From NCBI RefSeq assembly GCF_019396355.1, contig NZ_JAHKRK010000065.1, positions 1 to 32,800 on the forward strand: a DNA stretch of 32,800 nt. The letters are read 5' to 3'. How positions within the stretch are numbered: position 1 is the first letter of the stretch; every line of letters begins with the position of its first letter. The position numbers were made by a program, and so were the translations under genes. Positions 14,739-23,700 of the stretch are shown here, in pieces. This stretch comes from Pseudonocardia nigra. Its GTDB lineage: Bacteria > Actinomycetota > Actinomycetes > Mycobacteriales > Pseudonocardiaceae. Under the pieces are notes generated by a model. That model had not been told where the DNA came from. It saw only the letters and a program-made list of their open reading frames with translations, and did no database searches.

Positions 14739-15611
14739 TCACGGCTTCAGCAGCGGCGGCGGATGACGTCTGAGCTCAGCCTTCTTGGCCAGCCACGACA
14801 TCATCGCGATCTCTCGCATGTCCGCGAGGGCCGAGTAGCCGGCCCAATCAGTGAGGTCGTATCCGTACACCTCGACGAGGATTCGGTACTCATCGGCCGA
14901 GTGCCACCCCAGCCGATCGGCGAACAGCGCGGTCTGGATCAGGTCCCACTCCCGGGGACCCATGGCGAATGCGTCCAGGTCGATGAGCACCGGGCGGCCT
15001 TGGTCATCGCAGATCACGTTCCCGACGTTGGCATCACCGTGGACGGGTCCGCGCGGCAGCACGAAAGGCAGGAGCGGGAAGGTCTCGCGGGCCCACTCGA
15101 TCCGCTGACGCAGGAAGTGCGCATCAGTGGGCGGGAGCCCCGAGAACAGCGGCAACTCCTCGTCCGGACTCCCGAATGGCCTCAACTCCGGCAACTCAAT
15201 GTCAGCGGACAGGGGCAGCGCGTGCAGTCGCCTGATTAGCGCCGCCACGTCGCCAATCGGCGCATAGACGGTCGCGTGGGCGACCGACTCCCAGAACGTG
15301 ACGACACGCCCCTCGGCCTCGACTGGCTGAGCCACCGCGCTTGCACGCGCGGCCGGGTAGTCCACCGATTCGAGCCACCGCGCTACCTCGATCTGCTTCT
15401 CGGCATTCGCAAGGAGCTTTACCGATGGCGCGACACGTGCGATCAAGGCCCCCTTGAGGCGGAAGACCGCATTCGAGCCCATCCGGATCAGCTCGACAGG
15501 ACGAGCATTGATCCCGGCGAGTTGACAGGCACGTGTCAACGCCTGGCGCGCAGCCTGTTCAGTGAAGGGCCGCGTAAGGGGCTCCTCTTGGCTGGTTGTG
15601 GCCTTCGCCAT
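14739..15611 (-). CDS. Aminoglycoside phosphotransferase-like kinase
   Basis: This 290-residue protein of the APH/choline-kinase-like superfamily shows the catalytic loop GPVHGDANVGNVI (Brenner-type HGD-x4-N), then the metal-binding VLIDLDAFAMGPREWDL, and an N-terminal lobe with GSNAVFRLKGALIARVAPS, the nucleotide-binding strand pair. It transfers phosphate to an unknown small molecule. Antibiotic resistance is only one possibility, since many actinobacterial members are uncharacterised. ATG 15611 was chosen because upstream codons are arginine/proline-rich and lack family likeness; the ribosome-binding site is weak. It converges on the XRE-TPR relic, a pairing I have seen in actinobacterial accessory regions. 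Confidence 0.8.
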   Translation of the reverse strand: MAKATTSQEEPLTRPFTEQAARQALTRACQLAGINARPVELIRMGSNAVFRLKGALIARVAPSVKLLANAEKQIEVARWLESVDYPAARASAVAQPVEAEGRVVTFWESVAHATVYAPIGDVAALIRRLHALPLSADIELPELRPFGSPDEELPLFSGLPPTDAHFLRQRIEWARETFPLLPFVLPRGPVHGDANVGNVICDDQGRPVLIDLDAFAMGPREWDLIQTALFADRLGWHSADEYRILVEVYGYDLTDWAGYSALADMREIAMMSWLAKKAELRRHPPPLLKP

Positions 15612-15935
15612 GACGTGAGCGGCCCACCTTCGACTCGGCGCTGCGGTCCCATAGTCACGGTACTCGCGGAGTGTGGGGCCCTGCCGGGGCGGCGAGCGCC
15701 ACCCGAGATCGACGACGCGCAGTGCCGAGCATCCAGGCGGTGAGCGGTGTGCTCGAGTCGGCCCCGCTCCCGCCCGCACAGCTGATCGCCCCCCCCGCCA
15801 CGCTCCCAAGGCAGCCCGCCCATGGAGCCATGCGTGGAGCGAACTGACACCAGGCAACTCTTGTGGAGCCATTCAAGGCAGGCCGTCCGCCTAGGAAACC
15901 CCTGATCGCCAGGCATGCCCGGACGCATCGATCGA
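15612..15935. other. Accessory-region DNA between the kinase gene and the tRNA fragment
   Basis: This stretch contains the upstream region of the minus-strand kinase gene and no supportable gene of its own. A minus-strand frame running through it translates to the string PPAGFEPATHGLG, which is the well-known spurious translation of a tRNA 3' end, not a protein motif. Confidence 0.4.
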
Positions 15936-15979
15936 TTCCTAAACCGTGCGTCGCAGGTTCGAATCCTGCCGGGGGCACC
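15936..15979 (+). repeat. 3' half of tRNA-Arg(CCU): probable attachment-site scar
   Basis: The 44 bases TTCCTAA...GGGGGCACC match a tRNA from the anticodon loop on: loop TTCCTAA with anticodon CCT, T-arm GCAGG-TTCGAAT-CCTGC (15953-15969), then acceptor strand CGGGGGC with discriminator A. The five bases 5' of the loop (ATCGA) cannot pair with ACCGT on the 3' side of the anticodon stem, and no GCCCCCG acceptor 5' strand lies within 80 bp upstream, so it is not a full tRNA. Such 3' halves are left when tyrosine-recombinase elements integrate into tRNA genes. The intact tRNA and the integrase must be elsewhere. Confidence 0.65.
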
Positions 15980-16012
15980 GGGAGAGCTCCTCGGCGCCGG
16001 CGTGGTCGCGCC

Positions 16013-17011
16013 TCACGGCTCCTCAATGTCCGGCACCGGTGAGATCGTTGCGCCGGCCGACAGCAGTCTCTCCGCCAGCGCGCGACAGCGCCTCCGGAGC
16101 TCCGGAGGGTCGAGTACCTCGAAGTCGTGCCCCAGCAGGAGCACGTGCATGAGCACGAAGTCGAGGCTGCCGGCGCCACTCCGTACCTCGCAGAGCTCGC
16201 TCCCTCGCGGTCGTACGACGGCCGCCGACGCCGGAATCTGCGCGCGCACCGTGTCGGTCGACGCGTGCACGAGGAAGCGCGCCTGGTGCGGGTAGACCCG
16301 ACTCGCCACACCCTCCTGCACGTACGTCGCCGCGTCCGGCGCCGCGCGCGGGCGGAAACGCCAGGACCGCGGCGACACATCGGTCATCCGGTCGACGCGG
16401 AAGCTGCGCCAGTCGTCGCGAGCGAGGTCGTAGGCGAGGAGGTACCAGCGCCGGTCGGACGCGACCAGGCGGTAGGGCTCGACCCGCCGCCGTCGCACCT
16501 CGCTCCCGGACGGGTAGTCGAAGCCGGCCTCGACCTCGTCGCGGCAGGCTCTGGCCAGCGTCATGAGCACCTCCGGGTCGACCGGCGTGCGGCCTCCGCC
16601 GAAGGACTCCACCGAGCCGGCGAGCGCGCGCACCTCGTGCCGCAGCCGGGTGGGCAGCACCCGGTCGAACTTGGTCAGTGCCCGGAGTGCGGCATCGCCG
16701 GCGCCGGCGACCGCGCCACCCGCGCCGGCGAGCAGCGAGACCGCGGTGGCGATCGCCTCCTCGTCGTCGAGCAGCAGCGGCGGCAGGTCCTGCCCCGGGC
16801 CGAGCTGGTAGCCGCCGCCCACACCCTGGCCGGCATGCACCGGATAGCCGAGCGTGCGCAGCCGCTCGACATCACGCCGTACCGTGCGCGGCGTGACCCC
16901 GAGCCGGTCGGCGAGCTCGGGGCCGGTCCAGACCTGGCGCTGCTGCAGCAGCCCGAGCAGGGTGAGCACGCGCTCCGTCGTCCCCCGCTCGGCACCGCCT
17001 TTCACGCCCAT
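16013..17011 (-). CDS. WYL-domain (YafY-type) transcriptional regulator
   Basis: This 332-residue protein has an N-terminal DeoR-like winged helix (about residues 10-62: RVLTLLGLLQQRQVWTGPELADRLGVTPRTVRRDVERL), a linker and a WYL ligand-binding domain (about 150-230, containing RRVEPYRLVASDRRWYLLAYD) followed by a WCX-type end. WYL domains sense nucleotides or small ligands. ATG 17011 was chosen because upstream residues are unrelated to the family. It is divergent from the VOC protein at 17163, which is a plausible target. Its 3' end lies about 35 bp from the tRNA-Arg fragment. Confidence 0.88.
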   Translation of the reverse strand: MGVKGGAERGTTERVLTLLGLLQQRQVWTGPELADRLGVTPRTVRRDVERLRTLGYPVHAGQGVGGGYQLGPGQDLPPLLLDDEEAIATAVSLLAGAGGAVAGAGDAALRALTKFDRVLPTRLRHEVRALAGSVESFGGGRTPVDPEVLMTLARACRDEVEAGFDYPSGSEVRRRRVEPYRLVASDRRWYLLAYDLARDDWRSFRVDRMTDVSPRSWRFRPRAAPDAATYVQEGVASRVYPHQARFLVHASTDTVRAQIPASAAVVRPRGSELCEVRSGAGSLDFVLMHVLLLGHDFEVLDPPELRRRCRALAERLLSAGATISPVPDIEEP

Positions 17012-17162
17012 GTCGCCCCATCCTGCCCGAGAAGCGGACCGATTCTGTCCGCCTGGGGTGTCAGGGTGGCCCCATGGACGCAGACGAACTCGCCTGGAAC
17101 CCGATGAGCGAGCTTGCAAACGAATCATCAGCACAGCCGGCCGAGCGAAGCGAGGACGTGCG
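17012..17162. promoter_or_regulatory. Divergent promoter region of the WYL regulator and VOC gene
   Basis: The 151-bp gap between the two divergent starts must contain both promoters. The sequence GAGGAC about eight bases before ATG 17163 serves as the ribosome-binding site of the VOC gene. No clear inverted repeat or consensus box was found. Confidence 0.35.
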
Positions 17163-17624
17163 ATGAGCCGACACATCCAAGTCACCTTCGACGCCCACGA
17201 CCCGCGGGCGCTGTCGTCCTTCTGGCGCGAGGCACTGGGCTACGTCCACCCCGGCCCGCCCGGAGTCGACCTGCCCGAGGGCGCCGACCCGCTGGCCGCG
17301 TGGGACGACTTCCTCGCGCGGGTCGGCGTACCGGAGGAGCAACGCAACACGAGATCGGCCGTCGAGGACCCGGACGGGCACGGCCCACGGCTGTTCTTCC
17401 AGCAGGTGCCGGAGGACAAGGTCGCCAAGAACCGCGTCCACCTCGACGTCCGTGCGGCTCCCGGACTGCAGGGAGAGGAACGGATGGCGGCGCTGGAGGT
17501 CGAGTGCGACCGGCTCGTCGCACTGGGAGCCACGCGGGTACGTCGCGACGAGCCCGCTCTCCCGATGAGCGCCGGCTTCATCGTGATGACCGACCCCGAG
17601 GGCAACGAGTTCTGCCTGGACTGA
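17163..17624 (+). CDS. VOC/glyoxalase-superfamily protein
   Basis: This 153-residue protein shows the fold pattern HIQVTFDAHDPRALSSFWREALGY at the N-terminus and a C-terminal FIVMTDPEGNEFCLD strand, typical of the glyoxalase/bleomycin-resistance superfamily. The middle VHLDVRA repeats the first strand motif. Histidine and glutamate positions fit a metal-binding half site. The substrate is unknown. It is divergent from the WYL regulator gene, a common arrangement for such pairs. ATG 17163 is preceded by GAGGAC. Confidence 0.85.
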   Translation: MSRHIQVTFDAHDPRALSSFWREALGYVHPGPPGVDLPEGADPLAAWDDFLARVGVPEEQRNTRSAVEDPDGHGPRLFFQQVPEDKVAKNRVHLDVRAAPGLQGEERMAALEVECDRLVALGATRVRRDEPALPMSAGFIVMTDPEGNEFCLD

Positions 17625-17755
17625 CGCAGCTCAGCGTAGTCACGGAAGCCGCGGCCGGTCCCGCGGCCGAGGTAGCCGGCTGACGACATCGGTGGGGACG
17701 AGGTGTTCCGGCCGCTGGTGTCCGTCTCGCTGTACCGGACCAGCACGTGCGGCGG

Positions 17756-18295
17756 CTACTCGCCGGTGCGCCCGTCGACCGACTCCCGGAGGAGGTCGGC
17801 GTGGCCGTTGTGCCGCGCGTACTCCTCGATCAGGTGGACCAGGATCCACCGCAGGCTCGGTGCCCGGCCGTCGGGCCAGGTGCGGCGGGCCGGCCGCTCC
17901 AGGCCGCCGTCGGCCAGCCCCTCGGCGATCAGGCCACGGGACCGGGCCACGGCGTCCTGCCAGAGGGCGTGGAGCTGTTCCGGGGAGTCCTCGGCGGCCG
18001 AGTGCCAGTCCCAGTCGGGGTCGGCTTTCCAGTCCACCGCGTCCCACGGGGGCTGCCGGTCCCGCCCGTGCAGCCACCGGGAGGACCAGTCGTCCTCGAC
18101 GTAGGCCAGGTGCTTGAGCAACCCGCCGAGCGTCATCGACGAGGCGCCGACGGTTGCCCGCAGGCCGGCCGCGTCCAATCCCGCGCACTTCCACGCCAGG
18201 GTCGCGCGATGGAACTCCAGGAAGCCCAGGAGCGTGCCGGCCTCGTCGGCCGCGAGGGGAGGCTCCGGACGGCCCTGCTCGTCCACGTCGGTCAT
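17756..18295 (-). CDS. DinB-like (DUF664) protein
   Basis: The 179-residue protein belongs to the DinB/YfiT-like helical bundle group: LLGFLEFHRATLAWKCAGLDAAGLR at the N-terminus, the GGLLKHLAYVEDDWSSRWL metal-site helix and a C-terminal LRWILVHLIEEYARHNGHADLLRE. The conserved histidines (in KHL, VHL and RHNGHAD) would form the three-His metal site. These proteins are often thiol-dependent transferases (mycothiol in actinobacteria) or of unknown role. ATG 18295 lacks an obvious ribosome-binding site, so the mRNA may be leaderless. Confidence 0.85.
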   Translation of the reverse strand: MTDVDEQGRPEPPLAADEAGTLLGFLEFHRATLAWKCAGLDAAGLRATVGASSMTLGGLLKHLAYVEDDWSSRWLHGRDRQPPWDAVDWKADPDWDWHSAAEDSPEQLHALWQDAVARSRGLIAEGLADGGLERPARRTWPDGRAPSLRWILVHLIEEYARHNGHADLLRESVDGRTGE

Positions 18296-18429
18296 GGGCG
18301 GCGAGCCTAGGGCGTGTCTGGCGGACCATGGATCGCGGTCCTGGCGCCCAGATCGCCCCTGGCGGCGTTGTCGGCCCGGCGGCGATACCAAGACCGAGCC
18401 CATCCGAGTCCTCAAGCGCAGGCTCTTCG

Positions 18430-18771
18430 ATGTCGTCTGCCGAGCTCCTCGACGCCGGCCGGGACGGGCGCTACACGGGACGCCTGGCCAACGGTCCGAG
18501 CATCGTGACCGAACTCGCCTTCGGCGACCTGATCGAGTTCGGGCCCGAGCACGTGATCGCGATCGAATACACGGTGGCGGAGCTCGGCTATCACCCCTCG
18601 GAGTGGGCGCACATCGACGCCCGGATCCTGCGGGACGACCGCGCGCCGGACATCGTGGTGCACGCCCAGCCGGTTGGCGCCGGGGATGAGCGACACGACG
18701 AGTGCTGCCGGAAGGAAGCCTGCCCAGTCCAGTCGCACCCGCGGGCCCGATTCGTGGCACTCGACGGGTGA
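18430..18771 (+). CDS. Hypothetical protein, possibly N-terminally truncated
   Basis: The 113-residue frame has a folded-looking core: GRYTGRLANGPSIVTELAFGDLIEFGPEHVI (about residues 13-43), with a G-x-x-(I/V)-x-FG-x-EHV block like that seen near the C-terminus of some DUF2314-type proteins, followed by a Cys-containing tail. ATG 18430 has no good ribosome-binding site, and the similarity begins almost at the start codon, so this may be the 3' part of a longer gene. The function is unknown. Confidence 0.4.
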   Translation: MSSAELLDAGRDGRYTGRLANGPSIVTELAFGDLIEFGPEHVIAIEYTVAELGYHPSEWAHIDARILRDDRAPDIVVHAQPVGAGDERHDECCRKEACPVQSHPRARFVALDG

Positions 18772-18772
18772 A

Positions 18773-18820
18773 CGGAACACCACGTTCCTCAGCGCAAGAT
18801 CGAACAGCCGTGGTGTTCCG
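18773..18820 (+). terminator. 12-bp inverted repeat directly after a stop codon
   Basis: CGGAACACCACG (18773-18784) is the exact complement of CGTGGTGTTCCG (18809-18820), with a 24-nt loop, starting two bases after the stop at 18771. It could be a transcription terminator of the hypothetical gene or an operator. A smaller hairpin GAACG...CGTTC (18770-18787) competes with it. Confidence 0.45.
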
Positions 18821-18987
18821 CTCAACCCACAGGGCTCGCGACCTGGGCCTGTGGCGGGGTCGCGTCGAGACTCCAGCTGGTTGCCGGCACTGAAACCGCG
18901 ATGAATCCGCACTGAAGCCCGCGCCCCGCACCCTCTCCGCAGTCGTGGCCACCAGCGCCACAGCGAACACGACGAGACGAGGGAGCA

Positions 18988-19947
18988 GTGACCACCACAT
19001 CACGTCAGCAGGCCATCGCGGTGCGCGGCCTGCGCAAGTCCTACGGCGAGAAGACGGTGCTCGACGGGATCGACCTGCAGGTGCCGGCCGGCACGATCTT
19101 CTCGCTGCTCGGCCCGAACGGGGCCGGCAAGACGACGACGGTGCAGATCCTGTCCACCCTGATCGGCTCGGACGGCGGCGAGGTGCACGTCGCCGGACAC
19201 GATCGCCACCGTGACCCGGACGCGGTGCGGGCGGCGATCGGCGTCACCGGCCAGTTCTCGGCGGTCGACGGCCTGCTGACCGGCGAGGAGAACCTTCGGC
19301 TGATGGCCGACCTGCACCACCTGGACCGGGCGGAGGGCAGGCGGCGGATCGCCGAACTGCTCGACCGGTTCGACCTCGGCGAGGCGGCCCGGAAGCCCGC
19401 CTCCACCTACTCCGGCGGGATGAAGCGGCGCCTCGACATCGCGATGACGCTCGTCGGCGACCCGCAGGTGATCTTCCTGGACGAGCCGACCACCGGGCTC
19501 GACCCGCGCAGCCGGCGCGGCATGTGGCAGATCATCCGCGAGCTCGTGGCGGGCGGCGTCACGATCTTCCTCACCACGCAGTACTTGGAGGAGGCCGACG
19601 AGCTCGCCGACCGGATCGCCGTGCTCGACCACGGCCGGCTGGTCGCCGAAGGCACTCCGGAGGAGCTCAAGCGGCTCGTCCCCGGCGGCCACGTGCGGCT
19701 GCGGTTCGCCGACGGCGACGCGCTCGCGGCCGCCGCCCGCGCACTCGGGGACGCGCAGCGCGACGACGAGGCGCTCACGCTGCAGGTCCCGAGCGACGGC
19801 GGCGTGCGCTCGCTGCGGGCCCTGCTCGACCGGCTCGACGCCGCGTTCGTCGAGGTGGACGAGCTGTCCGTGCACACCCCCGACCTCGACGACGTCTTCC
19901 TCGCCCTCACCGGGCGCTCCGACACCCAGAAGGTGGCCCTCCGATGA
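18988..19947 (+). CDS. ABC transporter ATP-binding protein, DrrA type
   Basis: The 319-residue ATPase has Walker A GPNGAGKTTT (about residues 43-52), signature YSGGMKRRLDIA (about 142), Walker B VIFLDEPTTGLD (about 163-174) and the switch region LTTQYLEEAD. The C-terminal 90 residues match the regulatory domain of DrrA-type daunorubicin-resistance ATPases. It powers the ABC-2 permease encoded by the overlapping next gene (ATGA junction). GTG 18988 follows AGGGAGCA. The role is drug, lipid or natural-product export; the substrate is not deducible. Confidence 0.93.
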   Translation: MTTTSRQQAIAVRGLRKSYGEKTVLDGIDLQVPAGTIFSLLGPNGAGKTTTVQILSTLIGSDGGEVHVAGHDRHRDPDAVRAAIGVTGQFSAVDGLLTGEENLRLMADLHHLDRAEGRRRIAELLDRFDLGEAARKPASTYSGGMKRRLDIAMTLVGDPQVIFLDEPTTGLDPRSRRGMWQIIRELVAGGVTIFLTTQYLEEADELADRIAVLDHGRLVAEGTPEELKRLVPGGHVRLRFADGDALAAAARALGDAQRDDEALTLQVPSDGGVRSLRALLDRLDAAFVEVDELSVHTPDLDDVFLALTGRSDTQKVALR

Positions 19948-20735
19948 CCGCACCTGCCTTCGTCCTGCACGACTCCTCGACGATGCTGCGCCGCCAGCTG
20001 AAGCGCATGCAGCGCTACCCCTCCCTGACCGTGCAGCTGGTCGGGATGCCGGTCGTGCTCCTGCTGCTGTTCGTCTACGTGTTCGGCGGCACACTGGGCG
20101 CCGGGCTCGGAGTCCCTGGCGGCGGGCGTGCGGACTACGTGAACTACGTCGCGCCGGGGATCGTCCTCATCGCGGTGGTCATGGCGTCGCTGGGCACGGC
20201 CGTCTCGGTGACGATGGACATGACCGAGGGGATCATCGCCCGGTTCCGCACGATGGCGATCGCCCGCACGTCGGTGCTGACCGGGCACGTGCTCGGCAGC
20301 CTGATCCAGATGACGCTCTGCGTGGCCGCGGTCGTCGGGGTCGCGCTGCTCGTCGGGTTCCGGCCCACGGCGGGCCCGGCAGGCTGGCTCGGCGCGATCG
20401 GGGTGCTCGCTGCGCTCGGGTTCGCCCTCACCTGGCTCTCGGTGGCGCTGGGGCTGGTCAGCCCGACCGTCGAGACGGCGAGCAACCTCCCGCAGCCGCT
20501 GGTGTTCCTGCCGTTCCTCGGCAGCGGGTTCGTCCCGACCGACTCGATGCCCGCCGGGCTGCGCTGGTTCGCCGAGTACCAGCCGTTCACCCCGATCATC
20601 GAGTCGATCCGGGGGCTGCTGTTCAGCACCCCGATCGGCAACAGCGGCGTGGTCGCGCTCGCCTGGTGCGCCGGGATCGCGCTGGTCGGCTACCTGTGGG
20701 CGAAGAAGCTGTACGCCCGCGACCCCCGACGCTGA
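19944..20735 (+). CDS. ABC-2 type permease, DrrB type
   Basis: This 263-residue membrane protein has about six helices and a cytoplasmic N-terminus (MLRRQLKRMQRYPSL), ending KKLYARDPRR. The DrrB/ABC-2 signature is seen in DMTEGIIARFRTMAIARTSVLTGHVLGS and FLPFLGSGFVPTDSMP. It pairs with the ATPase at 18988-19947 (4-bp overlap). Its stop codon directly abuts the stop of the opposite-strand regulator (20735/20736), leaving no space for a separate terminator. Confidence 0.93.
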   Translation: MTAPAFVLHDSSTMLRRQLKRMQRYPSLTVQLVGMPVVLLLLFVYVFGGTLGAGLGVPGGGRADYVNYVAPGIVLIAVVMASLGTAVSVTMDMTEGIIARFRTMAIARTSVLTGHVLGSLIQMTLCVAAVVGVALLVGFRPTAGPAGWLGAIGVLAALGFALTWLSVALGLVSPTVETASNLPQPLVFLPFLGSGFVPTDSMPAGLRWFAEYQPFTPIIESIRGLLFSTPIGNSGVVALAWCAGIALVGYLWAKKLYARDPRR

Positions 20736-23700
20736 TCAGTGCCGCTCCGGGGTGCGCGCCCCGAGGACGGCCTGCGCCGCGGCACGCAGCTCGTGGCGCC
20801 CCAGGCCGGCGTACGACGACACCGCGTCGTCGTACGCCGGCCGGTCGGCGTGTTCGGCCGCCCGCCGGGCTCGGGCCGAGGACATCGTCGGCTGGAACCC
20901 CTTCGCGTACCGGAACCGCTCGGCCAGGGCGACCATCCGCACACCCGACCTCGTGTCGCCACGGGCGAGTGCGGCCATCCCCAGCGCCAGCAGCAGCGCC
21001 CCGCAGATCGGGAAGTAGTCGGCGAGGTAGAGCGGCTTCACCATGGGGTCGGCGAGCAGCGCCGACACCACGTGCGGCAGCTCGTCGACGATCCCCTCGA
21101 CGAGGTCGAGCCTGCTGTGCTGCACGTGCGCGACCACGGCCGCGGCGTGGTTCTCCAGCGACCAAGGCATCAGGCCGAGCACGTCGGCGCCCGCCGGGCT
21201 CTCGGTGTTGCGCAGCTGTTCGACGGCCTGCCGCCACACCCGGAGGCCCTCGTCGACCTCACCACGGGCGAGCAGGATCTCCGCCCTGGCCCCGAGGTCG
21301 ACCCGCAGGGCCGCGCGCGGCCCGTCCTCGGCGGCGGGCCCCCACCAGCGCTCGGCCTCGTCGACCGCGCCGACCTGCATGTTGGCGGCAATGATCCCCC
21401 ACCGCAGCCCGAACGCCTCAGCGCTCAGGCCGAGGCCGAGCAGGAGGTCGAAGGCCGCGGTCAGGTGGTGCAGCGCCTCGGCTCCCCGCTCGAGCTGCAG
21501 GCACAGCTCGCCGACGCGGGAGTGGCCCGCCATCTGCATCCACTCCGCCGTCGGCGCGGCGAACGCCTCGAGCGTCCGCCGGGCGCACGCCAGCGCCCGT
21601 TCCAGATCGCCCTGGTTCTCCCACAGGTGGGCGGCCGCGCCGTTCGCCAACCCGGCCAGCAGGGGTGCGTCGCTGTCGCAGAGTTCTTGCAGCGCGGGGT
21701 GGTCGGGGCTCGTGACGCGGGGGGCGGCCAGCAGCACGGCCGCGAGCGCCCGGGGCAGAGTGTCCGGCGGGGCGGGCGGCAACCGGCGGAGGGTGACCAG
21801 CGGGCGCACCGCGCGCGGGCCCTCGAGCATGAAGGTGCACACGGTGCCGACCGCAGCCACCGCCCGGGCGGCCTCGACGAGCTCGGGCCCCGGCCGAAAA
21901 TGCGAGAGGGTCCAGGCGGTCTCCTCGGTCAGCGTCGCCAGCCGCGGGTAGTCGGAGTCGAGCAGCCAGAGCCCGGCAAGCAGTGCGCCGATCGCCGCGA
22001 CCGTGGCGCCGTCTCCCGTGCCGAGCCCGTGCCGCAGACCGTGGAGGAGGTTGTCCTGCTCCAGCCGGACGCGCTCGAGGACCGGGGCGGGGTCGGAGCC
22101 GAAGAGCGCGTCGCGGTGGGCCAGGGCGAACTCGCGGGTCCACGCGACGAAGCCGCCGAGCACCCGCTCGGTCTCCCCGGCGGCTTCACGGTGGGAGGCG
22201 CTGAACTCGCGCACGGTCTCGAGCATCCGGAACCGGGCACCCGCCGGCGTGTCGACGACCTTGAGCAGCGACTGGTCGACGAGGTCCTCCAGCACGAATT
22301 CGGCGTCGGCGCCGAGCAGGTGCCGGGCGGCGTCGGCGGTGAACCCGCCGGGGCAGATCGACAGGGCACGCAGCGCCGCCTGCCCGGCCGGGTCGAGCAG
22401 GTTCCAGCTCCAGTCGACGACGGCGTGCAACGTGCGGTGCCGCTGCGGCGCGTCCCGGGCCCCGCCGCGCAGGAGCGCGAAACGGTCGTCGAGGCGCTTG
22501 GCGATCTCCGCCACCGACATGACGCGGGTGCGCGCGGCCGCCAGCTCGACCGCGAGCGGCAGCCCGTCGAGGTTCCGGCACAGCTCGGCGACGGCGTCGG
22601 GCGGCAGGTCGACGCCCGCTCGCGCGGCCCGGGCGCGCTGCTCGAACAGCTCGGCCGTGGTCGCCTCGTCGAGCTCGGGCAGCAGGTGCACCGACTCCGA
22701 CGACAGGCCCAGCGGGGCGCGGCTGGTGGTGAGGATCCGCAGCTCCGCGGTCATCGCCACGAGCGCCTGCACCAGCTCGGCGGCACCCTCCAGGACGTGC
22801 TCGCAGTTGTCGAGCACCAGCAGGGCCGGGTAGGCGCCCAGCGCGTCGACGATGCGCGGCAGGAGCTCGGCGCACGCGGCGAAGGCGCCGGCCGGGGTGC
22901 GCCGCGCTTCCCGGGCGCCGAGCACGGACGCGACCTCGCTCGCGACGTCCTCGTCGTGCGTCACACCGGCGAGCGCGACGAGGTGCACGACGGGGTACTC
23001 GGCGCGGCGGCTCACCACGTGCGCGAGGCGCGTCTTGCCCAGCCCACCGGGGCCGACGATCGAGGTCACCCGGGACGTGCGCAGCAGGCGGGTGACCGCC
23101 TCGATGTCGGCGTCGCGGCCCAGCAGCGGGTTGGGTTCGTGCGGCACGCCGTTGCGGACGGGGGGTGCCTCGTCGCGCAGCAACTGCTGGTGGACGGCCT
23201 GGAGGGCGGCCCCGGGGTCGGCGCCCAGATCGTCGCGGAGCATCCGGCGATAGGTGTCGTAGCGGGCGAGGGCGGCGGCGGGTCCGGCGGTGGCCGCCTC
23301 GGACCGCAACAGCGCCGCGAGCAGCTCTTCGTCCCGTGGATACTGCCGGACCAGCCCGGTCAGCGCCTCGACGGCGTCGCCGGCCCGGCCCGCCCGGGAC
23401 AGCGCCAGTGCCCGGCTGCGCACCAGCGCGCGGTGGGCGCCGATCCGGCCCGCGCGCAGCTCCACCAGCGGGTCGCCGACCGGCCCGTCCGCGCCGGTCC
23501 CGTCCCACAGTGCGAGCCCGGCCTCGGCGTCGGCGAGGGCGGCGACGGGGTCGTCGGCGCGCAGGTGCTCGGCCGCCGCGGCCGCGCGGTGCTGGATCGC
23601 GGCGGCGTCGACCTCGTCCACGGCGAGCGCGAGTCGATAGCCGGTGGGCGTGCTCGCGATGACGTCGGCACCGAGCTGGGCGCGGGCGCGCGAGACGAGG

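Noticed and set aside
15890..15985. A complete tRNA gene
   Set aside because: Only the anticodon loop onward is tRNA-like; the 5' anticodon stem cannot pair and no acceptor 5' strand is found.
15940..15985. Protein motif PPAGFEPATHGLG on the minus strand
   Set aside because: This is the translation of the tRNA 3' end and appears in many genomes as a spurious ORF.
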